The notes under the pieces are model-generated. The model made no database searches and was not told where the DNA came from. It saw nothing but the letters and a program-made list of their open reading frames with translations. The position numbers and the translations under genes were made by a program. A stretch of DNA of 64,000 nt from an uncultured Pelagibacteraceae bacterium (GTDB taxonomy: Bacteria > Pseudomonadota > Alphaproteobacteria > Pelagibacterales > Pelagibacteraceae), in contig CACFIL010000004.1 of assembly GCA_902566315.1 (NCBI GenBank), positions 17,689 through 81,688 of the forward strand, given 5' to 3'. Below are positions 26,475 through 35,366 of the stretch, piece by piece. Position 1 is the stretch's first letter, and each line of letters begins with the position of its first letter.

Positions 26475-27637
26475 TTGGACAGGTATTTATTCACATAAAT
26501 ATTTACTCTATCTACCATAGTTTTAATATCATTTATATTTCTTGGCTTAGTAGAATAATATTTAGTAAAATAAGGTTTTTTTAATAATTTTATCATTATT
26601 GATTGGAGTGAAAAATAAGAAATTTTATATTCTAGGTATTTTTTAACAAGCGCGTCATTTAAAGAAACTAAGATAATTTCTAAATATGTATTATTAAATT
26701 TATAATTCAATATCGCTAACAAAGGAAATTTTTTGATATCAGGTTTAATAAAATTTATACCGTTCAAAATTTCATATTTAAATTTATTTTTTGGATGATT
26801 GTAAGTTTTATCATTAGGATACATAGCATTTGCAATTGGTATAGACATGCTAGTGTCATGCGCCAAGAGTTTTGTCAATCCATTATTGAAATTAATTATT
26901 GCATGCAAATATGATTTTGGATGAATTAAAATTTCAATTTGTTTTATATTTAATTCAAATATTTTGGTAGCTTCTATTACTTCAAAAATTTTATTCATCA
27001 TAGTTGCTGAGTCAATAGAAATTTTTTTACCCATTTTCCAATTTGGATGTCTCAAGGCATATTTTGGATTAATATTTTTAATTTTATTTATTTTAGAATT
27101 TAAGAATGGACCTCCAGAGGCAGTCAAATAAATTTTGTTTATATTTTTATTTTTTACATTTTTCAGCAATGACCATATAGAAAAATGCTCAGAGTCTAAT
27201 GGAATAAATCCTGTTTTATTTTTGAATAATTCTTGTTTTAAAAAATTCCAACCGCATATAATAGACTCTTTGTTTGCAATTGCTAAATTACTTGAGTATT
27301 TTATTATATTTAAAGATGGCTCTAGACCATCTATTCCTGAGATTGCATTTATAGTTATGTGTGATTTTTTTTTGTTGATTTTAAATACATCAACAATTGA
27401 TGAAAAAACATTAATTTTTTTTAATTTGAATTTTTTAATATTTTTTACATATTCATCTTTATTAAAAATTACTACATCATCAACTTTAAACTGTATTGCT
27501 TGCTTATATAATTTATCAACATTAGAGTAGGTTGTTAATAATTTTACTCTAAAATTTTTTTTATCTTTTTTTATAATATTTAGTGTTGTCTGACCAATAG
27601 AGCCTGTAGATCCTAGTAAAAAAATGTTTTTTCTCAT
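26471..27637 (-). CDS. dxr: 1-Deoxy-D-xylulose 5-phosphate reductoisomerase
   Basis: A 388-residue NADPH-dependent enzyme forming MEP, the substrate of the IspD half of IspDF. The N-terminal LGSTGSIGQTTLNII is the dinucleotide fold. IANKESII, PLDSEHFSIW and ASGGPF carry metal and substrate ligands, and KISIDSATMMNK completes the set. The length is normal. It is 1 bp from cdsA and overlaps bamA by 4 bp. The product feeds undecaprenyl diphosphate synthesis by UppS, two genes upstream. Confidence 0.95.
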   Translation of the reverse strand: MRKNIFLLGSTGSIGQTTLNIIKKDKKNFRVKLLTTYSNVDKLYKQAIQFKVDDVVIFNKDEYVKNIKKFKLKKINVFSSIVDVFKINKKKSHITINAISGIDGLEPSLNIIKYSSNLAIANKESIICGWNFLKQELFKNKTGFIPLDSEHFSIWSLLKNVKNKNINKIYLTASGGPFLNSKINKIKNINPKYALRHPNWKMGKKISIDSATMMNKIFEVIEATKIFELNIKQIEILIHPKSYLHAIINFNNGLTKLLAHDTSMSIPIANAMYPNDKTYNHPKNKFKYEILNGINFIKPDIKKFPLLAILNYKFNNTYLEIILVSLNDALVKKYLEYKISYFSLQSIMIKLLKKPYFTKYYSTKPRNINDIKTMVDRVNIYVNKYLSK

Positions 27638-28291
27638 TTAAAAAGAAATCAAAAATATACCCACTGGTACTGCAAACAATATTCCATCAATTCTATCTAA
27701 AATACCACCGTGTCCTGGTAATATTGATCCTGTATCTTTTAATTTAGCTTTTCTTTTTAAAAATGAAATCATTAAATCTCCGAACTGTGAAATTAATGAA
27801 ATTATAATAATAAAAATAAAAATGTTTATTTCTAATGTTAAAAAATTCATTAGATGATAATAAAACAAATACCCAAATAATAATGAAAATATTAAGGATC
27901 CAAGCATACCGGAGTAAGTTTTGTTAGGACTAATTTTAGTTAATTTTTTACCACCAATTAATTTACCACAAATAAATCCTCCTACATCTGTTAGTATACA
28001 GATTAATAACAAAAAAATTATTGTCGTAATTTGAGTGTTCTGAGACGAGCCAAAATATAGCCAAATAATTATTGAAAACAAAGACAAATAAGTAACAGAA
28101 AATATATTTGAAAATAATATAAGGAGTAATTTTTGTTTAAATATTTTTTTAAATAGACGACTAAACTCATTTATAGACATAAAATTTATTAATAATAGCG
28201 ATAAGAACAATATATATGAATTCTTAATACAGAAATATATAACTAATAATAATGCGAAAGATGTCATAATTCTTTTTGAAATATAATTCAT
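27638..28291 (-). CDS. cdsA: Phosphatidate cytidylyltransferase
   Basis: An integral inner-membrane enzyme of 217 residues that makes CDP-diacylglycerol from CTP and phosphatidate. Several hydrophobic helices are visible. The C-terminal signature SFLKRKAKLKDTG followed by LPGHGGILDRID is the CDP-alcohol synthase motif. It is somewhat shorter than typical CdsA (about 270), mainly at the N-terminus. It overlaps uppS by 4 bp. PgpA at 4661-5155 acts later in the same phospholipid pathway. Confidence 0.93.
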   Translation of the reverse strand: MNYISKRIMTSFALLLVIYFCIKNSYILFLSLLLINFMSINEFSRLFKKIFKQKLLLILFSNIFSVTYLSLFSIIIWLYFGSSQNTQITTIIFLLLICILTDVGGFICGKLIGGKKLTKISPNKTYSGMLGSLIFSLLFGYLFYYHLMNFLTLEINIFIFIIIISLISQFGDLMISFLKRKAKLKDTGSILPGHGGILDRIDGILFAVPVGIFLISF

Positions 28292-28968
28292 TTTATTGCT
28301 CCAAAGTTACGTCTTACTTTTGCAAAATTTAAGATTATTTTTTTGAAATCTTGTTTTTTAAAATCAGGCCAAAGCTTTTTTTCAAAGTATAGTTCTGTAT
28401 AGGATGATTGCCAAAGAAGAAAATTACTTAATCTTTTTCTATCTCCGGTTCTTATTAATATTTCCGGATCTGGTATATTTGCAGTATATAAATGATTATT
28501 AATATTTTTACTATTAATCCTCAATGATAATTTTTGTAGTTTTTTAACTGTATTTATTATCTCCTCTTTGGATCCATAATTTAAAGCAATATTGATTTGG
28601 ATTCTGTTGTTATGTTTAGTTAATTTTTCAGCTTCTCTTAATTTCATCTTTAAAGAAACTGGGAATTTATTAATATTTCCTAAAATTTTTAATTTTATTT
28701 TTTTTTCAATAAGATTTTCTAATTCATTATTTATATAATTTTTTAATAAACTTATAAGAAAAGTGATTTCCTTTTTTGGTCTTTTCCAATTTTCAGTAGA
28801 AAATGTATATAAAGTTAAATACTTAATTTTTAGTGATATAGCTTCATTTATAATATTTTCTAAAGTTTTTACGCCAATTGAATGACCATAATTTCTTGAT
28901 TTCTTTTTTTTTAATCCCCATCTTCCGTTGCCATCCATTATGATAGCTACATGTTTTGGAGCGTTCAT
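28288..28968 (-). CDS. uppS: Undecaprenyl diphosphate synthase
   Basis: A cis-prenyltransferase of 226 residues that makes the C55 lipid carrier for peptidoglycan and envelope sugars. HVAIIMDGNGRWG near the N-terminus holds the catalytic aspartate. RTGDRKRLSNFLLWQSSYTE near the C-terminus contains the conserved arginines and serine for substrate binding. It overlaps frr and cdsA by 4 bp each. Confidence 0.96.
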   Translation of the reverse strand: MNAPKHVAIIMDGNGRWGLKKKKSRNYGHSIGVKTLENIINEAISLKIKYLTLYTFSTENWKRPKKEITFLISLLKNYINNELENLIEKKIKLKILGNINKFPVSLKMKLREAEKLTKHNNRIQINIALNYGSKEEIINTVKKLQKLSLRINSKNINNHLYTANIPDPEILIRTGDRKRLSNFLLWQSSYTELYFEKKLWPDFKKQDFKKIILNFAKVRRNFGAIK

Positions 28969-29516
28969 ATTGTCATAATTTCTTTTTCTTTTACCAATAT
29001 ACGCTCATCTATTATTTTAATTTGATTATCCGTATATTCCTGAATAATTTTTTCTTTTTTTTTTAAATCATCTTCAGAGATTTTTTTATCTTTTAATAAT
29101 TTTTTTAATTCATCGTTTGCTTCTCTTCTGATATTTCTAACTGAAACTTTGCATTTCTCTCCCATAGATCTTATTATTTTTTTTATTTCTGATCTTCTCT
29201 CCTCACTAAGATCTGGAATTGGCAATCTGATTAACTGACCATCAACTTGTGGATTTAAACCTAATTCAGATTTCTTGATTGCTGAGTCAATTTGAGCAAC
29301 ATTATTTACATCCCAAACTTGAATATTTATTGTTCTTGGCTCAGGAGTTGTTATACTTCCCAATTGGTTAATTGGCATTTTTTGCCCATATATATCAACT
29401 TTTACAATGTCAAGCATTCCAGCATTTGCTCTTCCTGTTCTCAAAGACGCCAATTCCTGCTGAAAAACATCGTATGTCTTTGACATTTTGTTATTGTATT
29501 TTGTCTCTTCAAACAT
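28965..29516 (-). CDS. frr: Ribosome recycling factor
   Basis: A cytosolic factor of 183 residues that splits post-termination ribosomes together with EF-G. Characteristic segments are LASLRTGRANAGML, IDSAIKKSELGLNPQ, IRLPIPDLSEERR and VRNIRREANDELKK. The ATG at 29516 is preferred, because it shares one base with the tsf stop (TGATG). A GTG one codon earlier would also be possible. pyrH usually sits between tsf and frr, but the two genes are directly coupled here. Confidence 0.95.
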   Translation of the reverse strand: MFEETKYNNKMSKTYDVFQQELASLRTGRANAGMLDIVKVDIYGQKMPINQLGSITTPEPRTINIQVWDVNNVAQIDSAIKKSELGLNPQVDGQLIRLPIPDLSEERRSEIKKIIRSMGEKCKVSVRNIRREANDELKKLLKDKKISEDDLKKKEKIIQEYTDNQIKIIDERILVKEKEIMTI

Positions 29517-30367
29517 CACTCACCTATTTTTAGTCTTATAAATTTATTAATATTTAAGTCAGTTAAGTCTAAATTTTTTATTACATCTTTTACTTTAAAT
29601 TTAGGTTCCATTACCCAATCTTGTGTCATCAAACTATTATCTTCTTTGAATTTGTTAATTTTACCCATGCTTATTTTTTTTGCAATTTCGTCTGGTTTTC
29701 CAGAGTTTTTAAGCTCTTCTGCTATCAAGTTTACTTCTTTATCAATTAATTCTTGATTAATATCATTTGTATTAATTGCTATTGGGCTAGATGCTGCTAT
29801 ATGCATTGATAATTGTTTTCCAAAGAGATCTACTTTATCAGATTTTTCTATAGTCTTTAATGATAGAATTACTACCAATTTTGATACATTGTCTTTAACA
29901 ACTGAGTGCTGATAAACAAAGTTCCTTGAGTTTTCTTCAGCAAAAGTTTTGGATCTTCCAATTGTAATTTTTTCACCAATTTTTGCGATTAAAGCAACCA
30001 AATTATCTTCTACCGTTTTACTATTTTTCATATTAGTCTTTTTGAGTTCTTCAATATCTGATGAATGAGTATTATTTAATTCACTTAATTCTTTCACAAA
30101 TTCAATAAAATCGTCATTTTTTGCTACAAAGTCGGTTTCACAATTTACTTCAATTAAAGACATTTTTTTTTCATCACCAGAAAATACAACCACACCTTCA
30201 GTTGCATCGCGATCCATTTTTTTTGTTGCTTTTGCTATACCTTTTACTCTTAAAATTTCTGCAGCTTTATCTAAATCACCATTTGATTCTTTTAAAGCAG
30301 AGTTACAATCTTTAAAACCAGCGCCTGTTGATTTTCTTAATTTTTTTACTTTTTCTATGTCGCTCAT
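29516..30367 (-). CDS. tsf: Elongation factor Ts
   Basis: A 283-residue guanine-nucleotide exchange factor for EF-Tu. The N-terminal UBA-like domain contains [14 protein letters not shown], and the conserved ETDFVAKND motif lies near residue 80. The two core subdomains follow to the C-terminus. It follows rpsB after 26 bp, the near-universal rpsB-tsf pair, and should be covered by the regulation suggested for the rpsB leader. Length and motifs are normal. Confidence 0.96.
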   Translation of the reverse strand: MSDIEKVKKLRKSTGAGFKDCNSALKESNGDLDKAAEILRVKGIAKATKKMDRDATEGVVVFSGDEKKMSLIEVNCETDFVAKNDDFIEFVKELSELNNTHSSDIEELKKTNMKNSKTVEDNLVALIAKIGEKITIGRSKTFAEENSRNFVYQHSVVKDNVSKLVVILSLKTIEKSDKVDLFGKQLSMHIAASSPIAINTNDINQELIDKEVNLIAEELKNSGKPDEIAKKISMGKINKFKEDNSLMTQDWVMEPKFKVKDVIKNLDLTDLNINKFIRLKIGE

Positions 30368-30393
30368 TTTTATAACTGAAATATTTTACAGAT

Positions 30394-31167
30394 TTAATTT
30401 AATTTATTGTCTGCTGCTTCATGATTGGAAACTTCAGAACTTTGATTATCTAATTTTTTATCTTCTTTAATAATTTCTGGCGAATCTTTTTTTGCATTTA
30501 AAATAGTCTCCTTTAATAATGAGCAATATAAATCTATAGATCTTCTAGCATCATCATTTCCAGGAATTGGAAAATCGATACCGTCTGGATTAGAATTTGT
30601 GTCCAATACCGCAACAATTGGTATACCTAGTTTTATTGATTCCTTTATAGCTAATGATTCATAATTAGTATCAATTATAAATACTAGATCAGGTACCTTC
30701 TTCATAGACGAAATTCCCCCTAATGATCTTTGTAACTTATCTCTTTGACCACTCATTTTTAGCAATTCCTTTTTAGTAAAACCTCTATTTTCAGATTTTA
30801 AATCAGATTCTATTTTATCAAGTTTTTTAATTGAATTCGATATTGTTCCCCAATTGGTAAGCATTCCTCCTAACCATCTATAGTTAACAAAATATTGATC
30901 TGTTTCGTTAGCTAATTCGGCTATGGCTTCAGATGCTTGTTTTTTGGTTGATATAAATAAGATCTTTCCACCAGATAAAATTGTTGAATAAACCTTTTCT
31001 AATGCAACTTTTGTTAATTCGAGAGTTTGGGTTAAATCTATTATGTGAATTGAGTCTCTCTTTCCAAAAATGAATTTTTTCATTTTTGGATTCCATCTTA
31101 AGGTCTTGTGACCAAGATGAACGCCAGCTTCTAATAATTGTTCGATTGTTAAATTTGGTATTTTCAT
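30394..31167 (-). CDS. rpsB: 30S ribosomal protein S2
   Basis: A 257-residue small-subunit ribosomal protein. The motifs LLEAGVHLGHKTLRWNPKM at the N-terminus, NYRWLGGMLTNW, GGISSMKKVPDLVFIID and IPGNDDARRSI are diagnostic. A hydrophilic C-terminal extension of about 25 residues (KEDKKLDNQSSEVSNHEA) is poorly conserved. It is the first gene of the run ending with lpxB, and its leader contains a candidate regulatory pseudoknot. S2 is needed for assembly of S1 onto the small subunit. Confidence 0.97.
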   Translation of the reverse strand: MKIPNLTIEQLLEAGVHLGHKTLRWNPKMKKFIFGKRDSIHIIDLTQTLELTKVALEKVYSTILSGGKILFISTKKQASEAIAELANETDQYFVNYRWLGGMLTNWGTISNSIKKLDKIESDLKSENRGFTKKELLKMSGQRDKLQRSLGGISSMKKVPDLVFIIDTNYESLAIKESIKLGIPIVAVLDTNSNPDGIDFPIPGNDDARRSIDLYCSLLKETILNAKKDSPEIIKEDKKLDNQSSEVSNHEAADNKLN

Positions 31168-31240
31168 ATTTTTTCCCGGTTATGCCACCACAATTACTGC
31201 CTAAAAAGGACCGGAGGTATAAAACCAGAAATTGTGTGCG
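31168..31240 (-). ncRNA. Candidate rpsB (S2) mRNA leader pseudoknot
   Basis: On the minus strand four arms occur in the order A-B-A'-B'. CACAATT (31236-31230) can pair with AATTGTG (31195-31189). CCGGT (31214-31210) can pair with ACCGG (31180-31176). Interleaved pairing of this kind makes an H-type pseudoknot. A small CCT/AGG hairpin (31209-31200) lies between B and A'. The B' arm ends 9 nt before the rpsB ATG, so folding would hide the ribosome-binding region. The leader is visibly richer in G and C than its surroundings. From memory, an S2 leader motif has been reported in Pelagibacter; whether this is the same structure was not tested. Confidence 0.7.
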
Positions 31241-31263
31241 TATTAATTTAACGAACTAATTAC

Positions 31264-31293
31264 AAAAAAAAGAAAAAAAAACAAGTGTTTTTT
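31264..31293 (-). terminator. Weak terminator-like hairpin after dnaE
   Basis: Right at the dnaE stop, AAAAAAC (31293-31287) and GTTTTTT (31282-31276) can form a stem with a 4-nt loop. A T-rich run ending in eight T (31271-31264) follows on the minus strand. The stem has only one G-C pair, so its strength is doubtful. It is the only terminator-like element I noticed in the minus-strand run from nuoA to rpsB. Confidence 0.3.
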
Positions 31294-34200
31294 AAATAAT
31301 TTCAATATATTTATTATTTCGCAACAAATTAAGCATTTTGTGGTCAATTTTTCTGCTTTCTTTCAATTGGAAAGACATCTTTTTTTTGTCAATCTCAAGA
31401 TCAATCTTTACTTTTGTATTTCCAGTTTCTAATTTAAATTTGTTTATTTTTTGGATATTTTCAAGATTTTGAATTTTGAATGTAACTTCTTCAATAGGTT
31501 TGTCAATAACCTCTTTCATGGAAATAATTTTCCTTATATTAATTTTTTTTTGAGATCTATTTTCATCGATATAATTTTTTACCAAAGTTATCATAATAGA
31601 ATTTCCTTCTACAAGTATTTCTCTATTCATTTCAAAAATATCTGAAAAAACAAATAACTCAAAAACACCTGAGAGATCAGAGAATTTAATTATTGCATAT
31701 GCAGCGCCTTTCTGGGTTTTTTTTTCTTGAACTTTAAGAATTGTACTTGCAATATTTGAGCTAAGTAAACTTTCTTTTAAACTGAATTCCTCATAATCAA
31801 TAATATCATATTGTTTAAAAAGAGATTTATATTGGTTTAGCGGATGATCTGAAATAAAGAAACCTAAAGTTTCAAACTCTTTAGCAAGTTTAATATCAAC
31901 ACTCCAATCTTCAATTTTTTCTATATAAGCTTCATCATCATCTTCTTTAAATAAATCTATTTGATTAGCTGAATTATTTTCAAATATATTTTTTGATTTT
32001 AAAATGATGTTTGGTATTGAGCTATATAATGATTGTCTGTTACTATATAAATTATCAAATGCTCCTGCCTTAACCAAACCCTCTAATTGTAATTTATTTA
32101 TATCTTTGGGATTAACACGGTTTATGAAATCTGTTAAATCTTTATATTCTCCATTAGTTACTCTTTCATGGACAATTTTAGAGATAGCATCAAAACCTAC
32201 ACTTTTAATTGCGCCTAATGCGTAAAGAAAATTTTTTCCATCAGATGAAAAATCCGCGTAACATTTATTTATATCTGGGCGTATTATATTTATATTTAAT
32301 CTTTTAAGTTCCTCGTAAAACTCACTTAATTTTTTTTGGTTGGAAAGTTCCATTGACATAGAAGCTGCAAAAAACTCATGTGGAAAGTATGTTTTTAAAA
32401 ATGCAGTTTGATAAGCTATAATTGCATATGCTGCTGCATGACTTTTGTTAAATCCATATTCAGCAAACGGTTCAATTTTTAAAAAAATTCCAGCTGCAAC
32501 ATCTTTACTAATCCCATTTTTATGTGCACCATGTATGAATCTTTCCTTTTGTTTTTCAAGTTCAGCTCTTTTTTTTTTACCCATTGCTCTTCTTAGTATA
32601 TCCGCTTCACCTGCTGTAAATCTTGATAATACTTGTGCAATTTGCATAACTTGTTCTTGGTAAATAATTACACCATAAGTAGGTTTTAAAATTTCCACTA
32701 ATTTTGGATGTAAATAATCGGGTTGTCTTTTTCCATGTTTGCAATCATTATAAATAGAAATATTACTCATTGGTCCTGGTCTGTATAATGCAACTAATGC
32801 AATTATATCCTCCAAATGATTTGGTTTCATATTGATTAAAGCATCTTTCATACCAGAGCTCTCTAGTTGAAATAACCCAACAGTTTTACCACTTGACAAA
32901 AGATCGAAAACTTTTTGATCTTCATAATTAATGTTTTCAATTTTGAAATTTGGATTTTTTTTGTTTACAAGCTTTTGGGTTTTATTGATCACACTTAATG
33001 TTTTTAAACCTAAAAAATCGAATTTTACTAAGCCAGCATTTTCTGCAGAATACATATCAAACTGTGTAGATGGAAGAAGTAAATCAGTGGATGGGTCTTT
33101 GTATAGAGGGACAGTCTCAGTTAATTTTTTATCAGCTATAACAACGCCTGCTGCATGTGTTGCAACATTTCTATTTAATCCCTCAAGTTTTAAAGATAAA
33201 TCTACCAAACGCTTAACTCTTTTATCTTCATGAATTAATTTTTGTAGTCTTGGCTCTACATTGATGCTTTCTTGTAGAGTTAATGGTCTGGATGGATCAA
33301 ATGGTATCATTTTACAAATGCTATCTATAAAACCATATGGCAATCCTAACACACGTCCAACATCTCTAATTACCATCCTAGCTTTAAGTTTTCCAAATGT
33401 TATAATATGGGCAACGCTATCTTTATATTTAGTTGTTAAATATTTGAAAACCTGGTCTCTTTTTTCTTCACAAAAATCTATATCAAAGTCAGGCATAGAA
33501 ATTCTATCTGGGTTTAAAAATCTTTCAAAAATTAAGTTAAATTTTAGTGGATCAATATCTGTTATAGATAAACACCAGGCAACTAACGAACCTGCTCCTG
33601 ATCCTCTTCCAGGACCAACTGGTATATTATTATTTTTTGCCCACTTTATATAATCTGATACAATTAAAAAATATCCTGAATAATTCATTTCAGTTATAAT
33701 TTTAATTTCATGATTTAATCTCTCTTTATAGGTATTTTTAATTTTTTTATTATTTGATATTTTTTTTATTAACTCAGAATCGCTATTGAATTTTTCTTCC
33801 AACCCTTTTAAAGAGTCATCCTTTAACTTATCATCAATACTAAATGTATCTGTAATTATGTTAGGCAGTATGGGTCTTGAGGGAACTGGTCTAAAATTAC
33901 ATCTAAATGGTAAATTATAATTGTTTTCTAATGCTTCTGGTAGATCTTTAAAAATCGCATTCATTTCTGATGATGATTTTAAATAATGATTATTAGATAG
34001 TTTTAATCTTTTTTGATCATTTATGTAAGTTTTTTGACCAATGCACATTAAAGCGTCATGAGCTTCATGCATTTCTTTATCTAAGTAATAAACCTCATTA
34101 GTAGCTATGATTGGTATTTTAAATTTTTTTGAAAGATTGAGGTTAAAAATTTCAAATTCTTTTTCATTTTCATCACCATGTCTTTGAATTTCTAAATAGA

Positions 34201-34696
34201 AGTTTTCTTTAAATTTATAATTTAATATTGTTGTAAGCTCATCTAATTCTTCAAATAATCCTTTAATAAAAATATTGCCAATCAAATTATTTACTGATCC
34301 AGATAGAACAATTATACCCTCACTATGTTGTACTAAGTCATCAATCAAGCAATGTGGTTTATCGTTATTGATATTTTCCAAAAAAGCTTTAGATGAAAGC
34401 TCTATTATATTTTTATAACCAACATAATTTTTTGCAATAAGTGGAATAACTCCATAAGTATTTTTAAATTTAAATTGGATTTGACATCCTATAATTGGTT
34501 GTGTTCCTACAGATGAAATATTTTCAGAAAACTCTAATGCACCTGATAAATTATAAGTATCACTTAAACCCACTGACTGTATCTTATTTTTCTTACAATA
34601 CTCTTTAAGATTTTCGATTTTTAATGCACCTTCACAAATAGAATATTGAGAGTGAATTTTAATTTGATTAAAAGATTTTTTTTCAGGTTTTAGCAT
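31292..34696 (-). CDS. dnaE: DNA polymerase III alpha subunit
   Basis: The replicative polymerase catalytic subunit, 1134 residues with the ATG at 34696. An in-frame start at 34720 would add eight residues lying inside lolD; the chosen start still overlaps lolD by 14 bp. The N-terminal PHP domain begins FNQIKIHSQYSICEGA. The polymerase core contains GPGRGSGAGSLVAW and PDFDIDFCEEKRD with catalytic aspartates, and FNKSHAAAYAIIAYQTA. A C-terminal OB-fold region follows. It is the last gene of the long nuo-birA-coaX-rnj-proS-lol-dnaE run. The lolC/E-lolD-dnaE order is typical of alphaproteobacteria. Confidence 0.95.
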   Translation of the reverse strand: MLKPEKKSFNQIKIHSQYSICEGALKIENLKEYCKKNKIQSVGLSDTYNLSGALEFSENISSVGTQPIIGCQIQFKFKNTYGVIPLIAKNYVGYKNIIELSSKAFLENINNDKPHCLIDDLVQHSEGIIVLSGSVNNLIGNIFIKGLFEELDELTTILNYKFKENFYLEIQRHGDENEKEFEIFNLNLSKKFKIPIIATNEVYYLDKEMHEAHDALMCIGQKTYINDQKRLKLSNNHYLKSSSEMNAIFKDLPEALENNYNLPFRCNFRPVPSRPILPNIITDTFSIDDKLKDDSLKGLEEKFNSDSELIKKISNNKKIKNTYKERLNHEIKIITEMNYSGYFLIVSDYIKWAKNNNIPVGPGRGSGAGSLVAWCLSITDIDPLKFNLIFERFLNPDRISMPDFDIDFCEEKRDQVFKYLTTKYKDSVAHIITFGKLKARMVIRDVGRVLGLPYGFIDSICKMIPFDPSRPLTLQESINVEPRLQKLIHEDKRVKRLVDLSLKLEGLNRNVATHAAGVVIADKKLTETVPLYKDPSTDLLLPSTQFDMYSAENAGLVKFDFLGLKTLSVINKTQKLVNKKNPNFKIENINYEDQKVFDLLSSGKTVGLFQLESSGMKDALINMKPNHLEDIIALVALYRPGPMSNISIYNDCKHGKRQPDYLHPKLVEILKPTYGVIIYQEQVMQIAQVLSRFTAGEADILRRAMGKKKRAELEKQKERFIHGAHKNGISKDVAAGIFLKIEPFAEYGFNKSHAAAYAIIAYQTAFLKTYFPHEFFAASMSMELSNQKKLSEFYEELKRLNINIIRPDINKCYADFSSDGKNFLYALGAIKSVGFDAISKIVHERVTNGEYKDLTDFINRVNPKDINKLQLEGLVKAGAFDNLYSNRQSLYSSIPNIILKSKNIFENNSANQIDLFKEDDDEAYIEKIEDWSVDIKLAKEFETLGFFISDHPLNQYKSLFKQYDIIDYEEFSLKESLLSSNIASTILKVQEKKTQKGAAYAIIKFSDLSGVFELFVFSDIFEMNREILVEGNSIMITLVKNYIDENRSQKKINIRKIISMKEVIDKPIEEVTFKIQNLENIQKINKFKLETGNTKVKIDLEIDKKKMSFQLKESRKIDHKMLNLLRNNKYIEII

Positions 34697-35366
34697 CGAT
34701 GATTTGCATATTACCATCATTCATCATAATTTTACAATCCGCCATATTTGCAAAATATCTATTGTGAGTTGCAAAAATGATGATCCTGTTTTTATTTTTT
34801 AAATTAAATAAGATTTTGAAGATAAGTTTTGCATTGTCAGTGTCTAGACTGCCAGTTGGTTCATCAGCTAATATAATATCAGGATCATTAATTAATGCCC
34901 TTGCTATAGCAATACGTTGATTTTCACCTCCAGACATTTCATTTGGAAAATGATTTATTCTAGCTGACATACCTAAATTTTTTATTAATTTTTTTGCAAG
35001 TTTCACAGACTCTTGTTTTTTTTTAGATAATAATAAGTTAGGCAAATAAACATTTTCTAAAGCCGTAAAATCCGATAGTAAGTTTTTGTCTTGATAAATA
35101 ATTCCAATTTTCTTTGCTCTAATTAAATCATTTTCAACTATATTATTTGGGTTTATTTTATTGCTGCTTATTTCGATTGATCCCGCTGAAGGGTTATCGA
35201 TAATTGATAATAAATTGAGCAATGTTGATTTTCCTGATCCTGATGGTCCCATAATAGAGTAAGTTTTCCCAGGTTCAAAGTTAAAAGAAACATCATCTAA
35301 AACTTTTGTAGATTTACTTTTGTCATATTTTTTTGTGAGATTTTTTATTTTAATATAATTATTCAT
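34683..35366 (-). CDS. lolD: Lipoprotein-releasing ABC transporter ATPase LolD
   Basis: A 227-residue ABC ATPase with Walker A GPSGSGKST, signature MSGGENQRIAIARA, and Walker B IILADEPTGSLD. It powers release of mature outer-membrane lipoproteins from the inner membrane to LolA. It overlaps the upstream lolC/E gene by 8 bp and dnaE by 14 bp. The family resembles the MacB and FtsE ATPases, but the neighbouring LolC/E permease decides the role. Confidence 0.93.
   Translation of the reverse strand: MNNYIKIKNLTKKYDKSKSTKVLDDVSFNFEPGKTYSIMGPSGSGKSTLLNLLSIIDNPSAGSIEISSNKINPNNIVENDLIRAKKIGIIYQDKNLLSDFTALENVYLPNLLLSKKKQESVKLAKKLIKNLGMSARINHFPNEMSGGENQRIAIARALINDPDIILADEPTGSLDTDNAKLIFKILFNLKNKNRIIIFATHNRYFANMADCKIMMNDGNMQIIDAKT

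Noticed and set aside
31264..31286. Promoter for rpsB in the poly-T tract
   Set aside because: Hexamers near TTGTTT and TAATTA give a poor -10 match; the tract is homopolymeric, so any match is uninformative.
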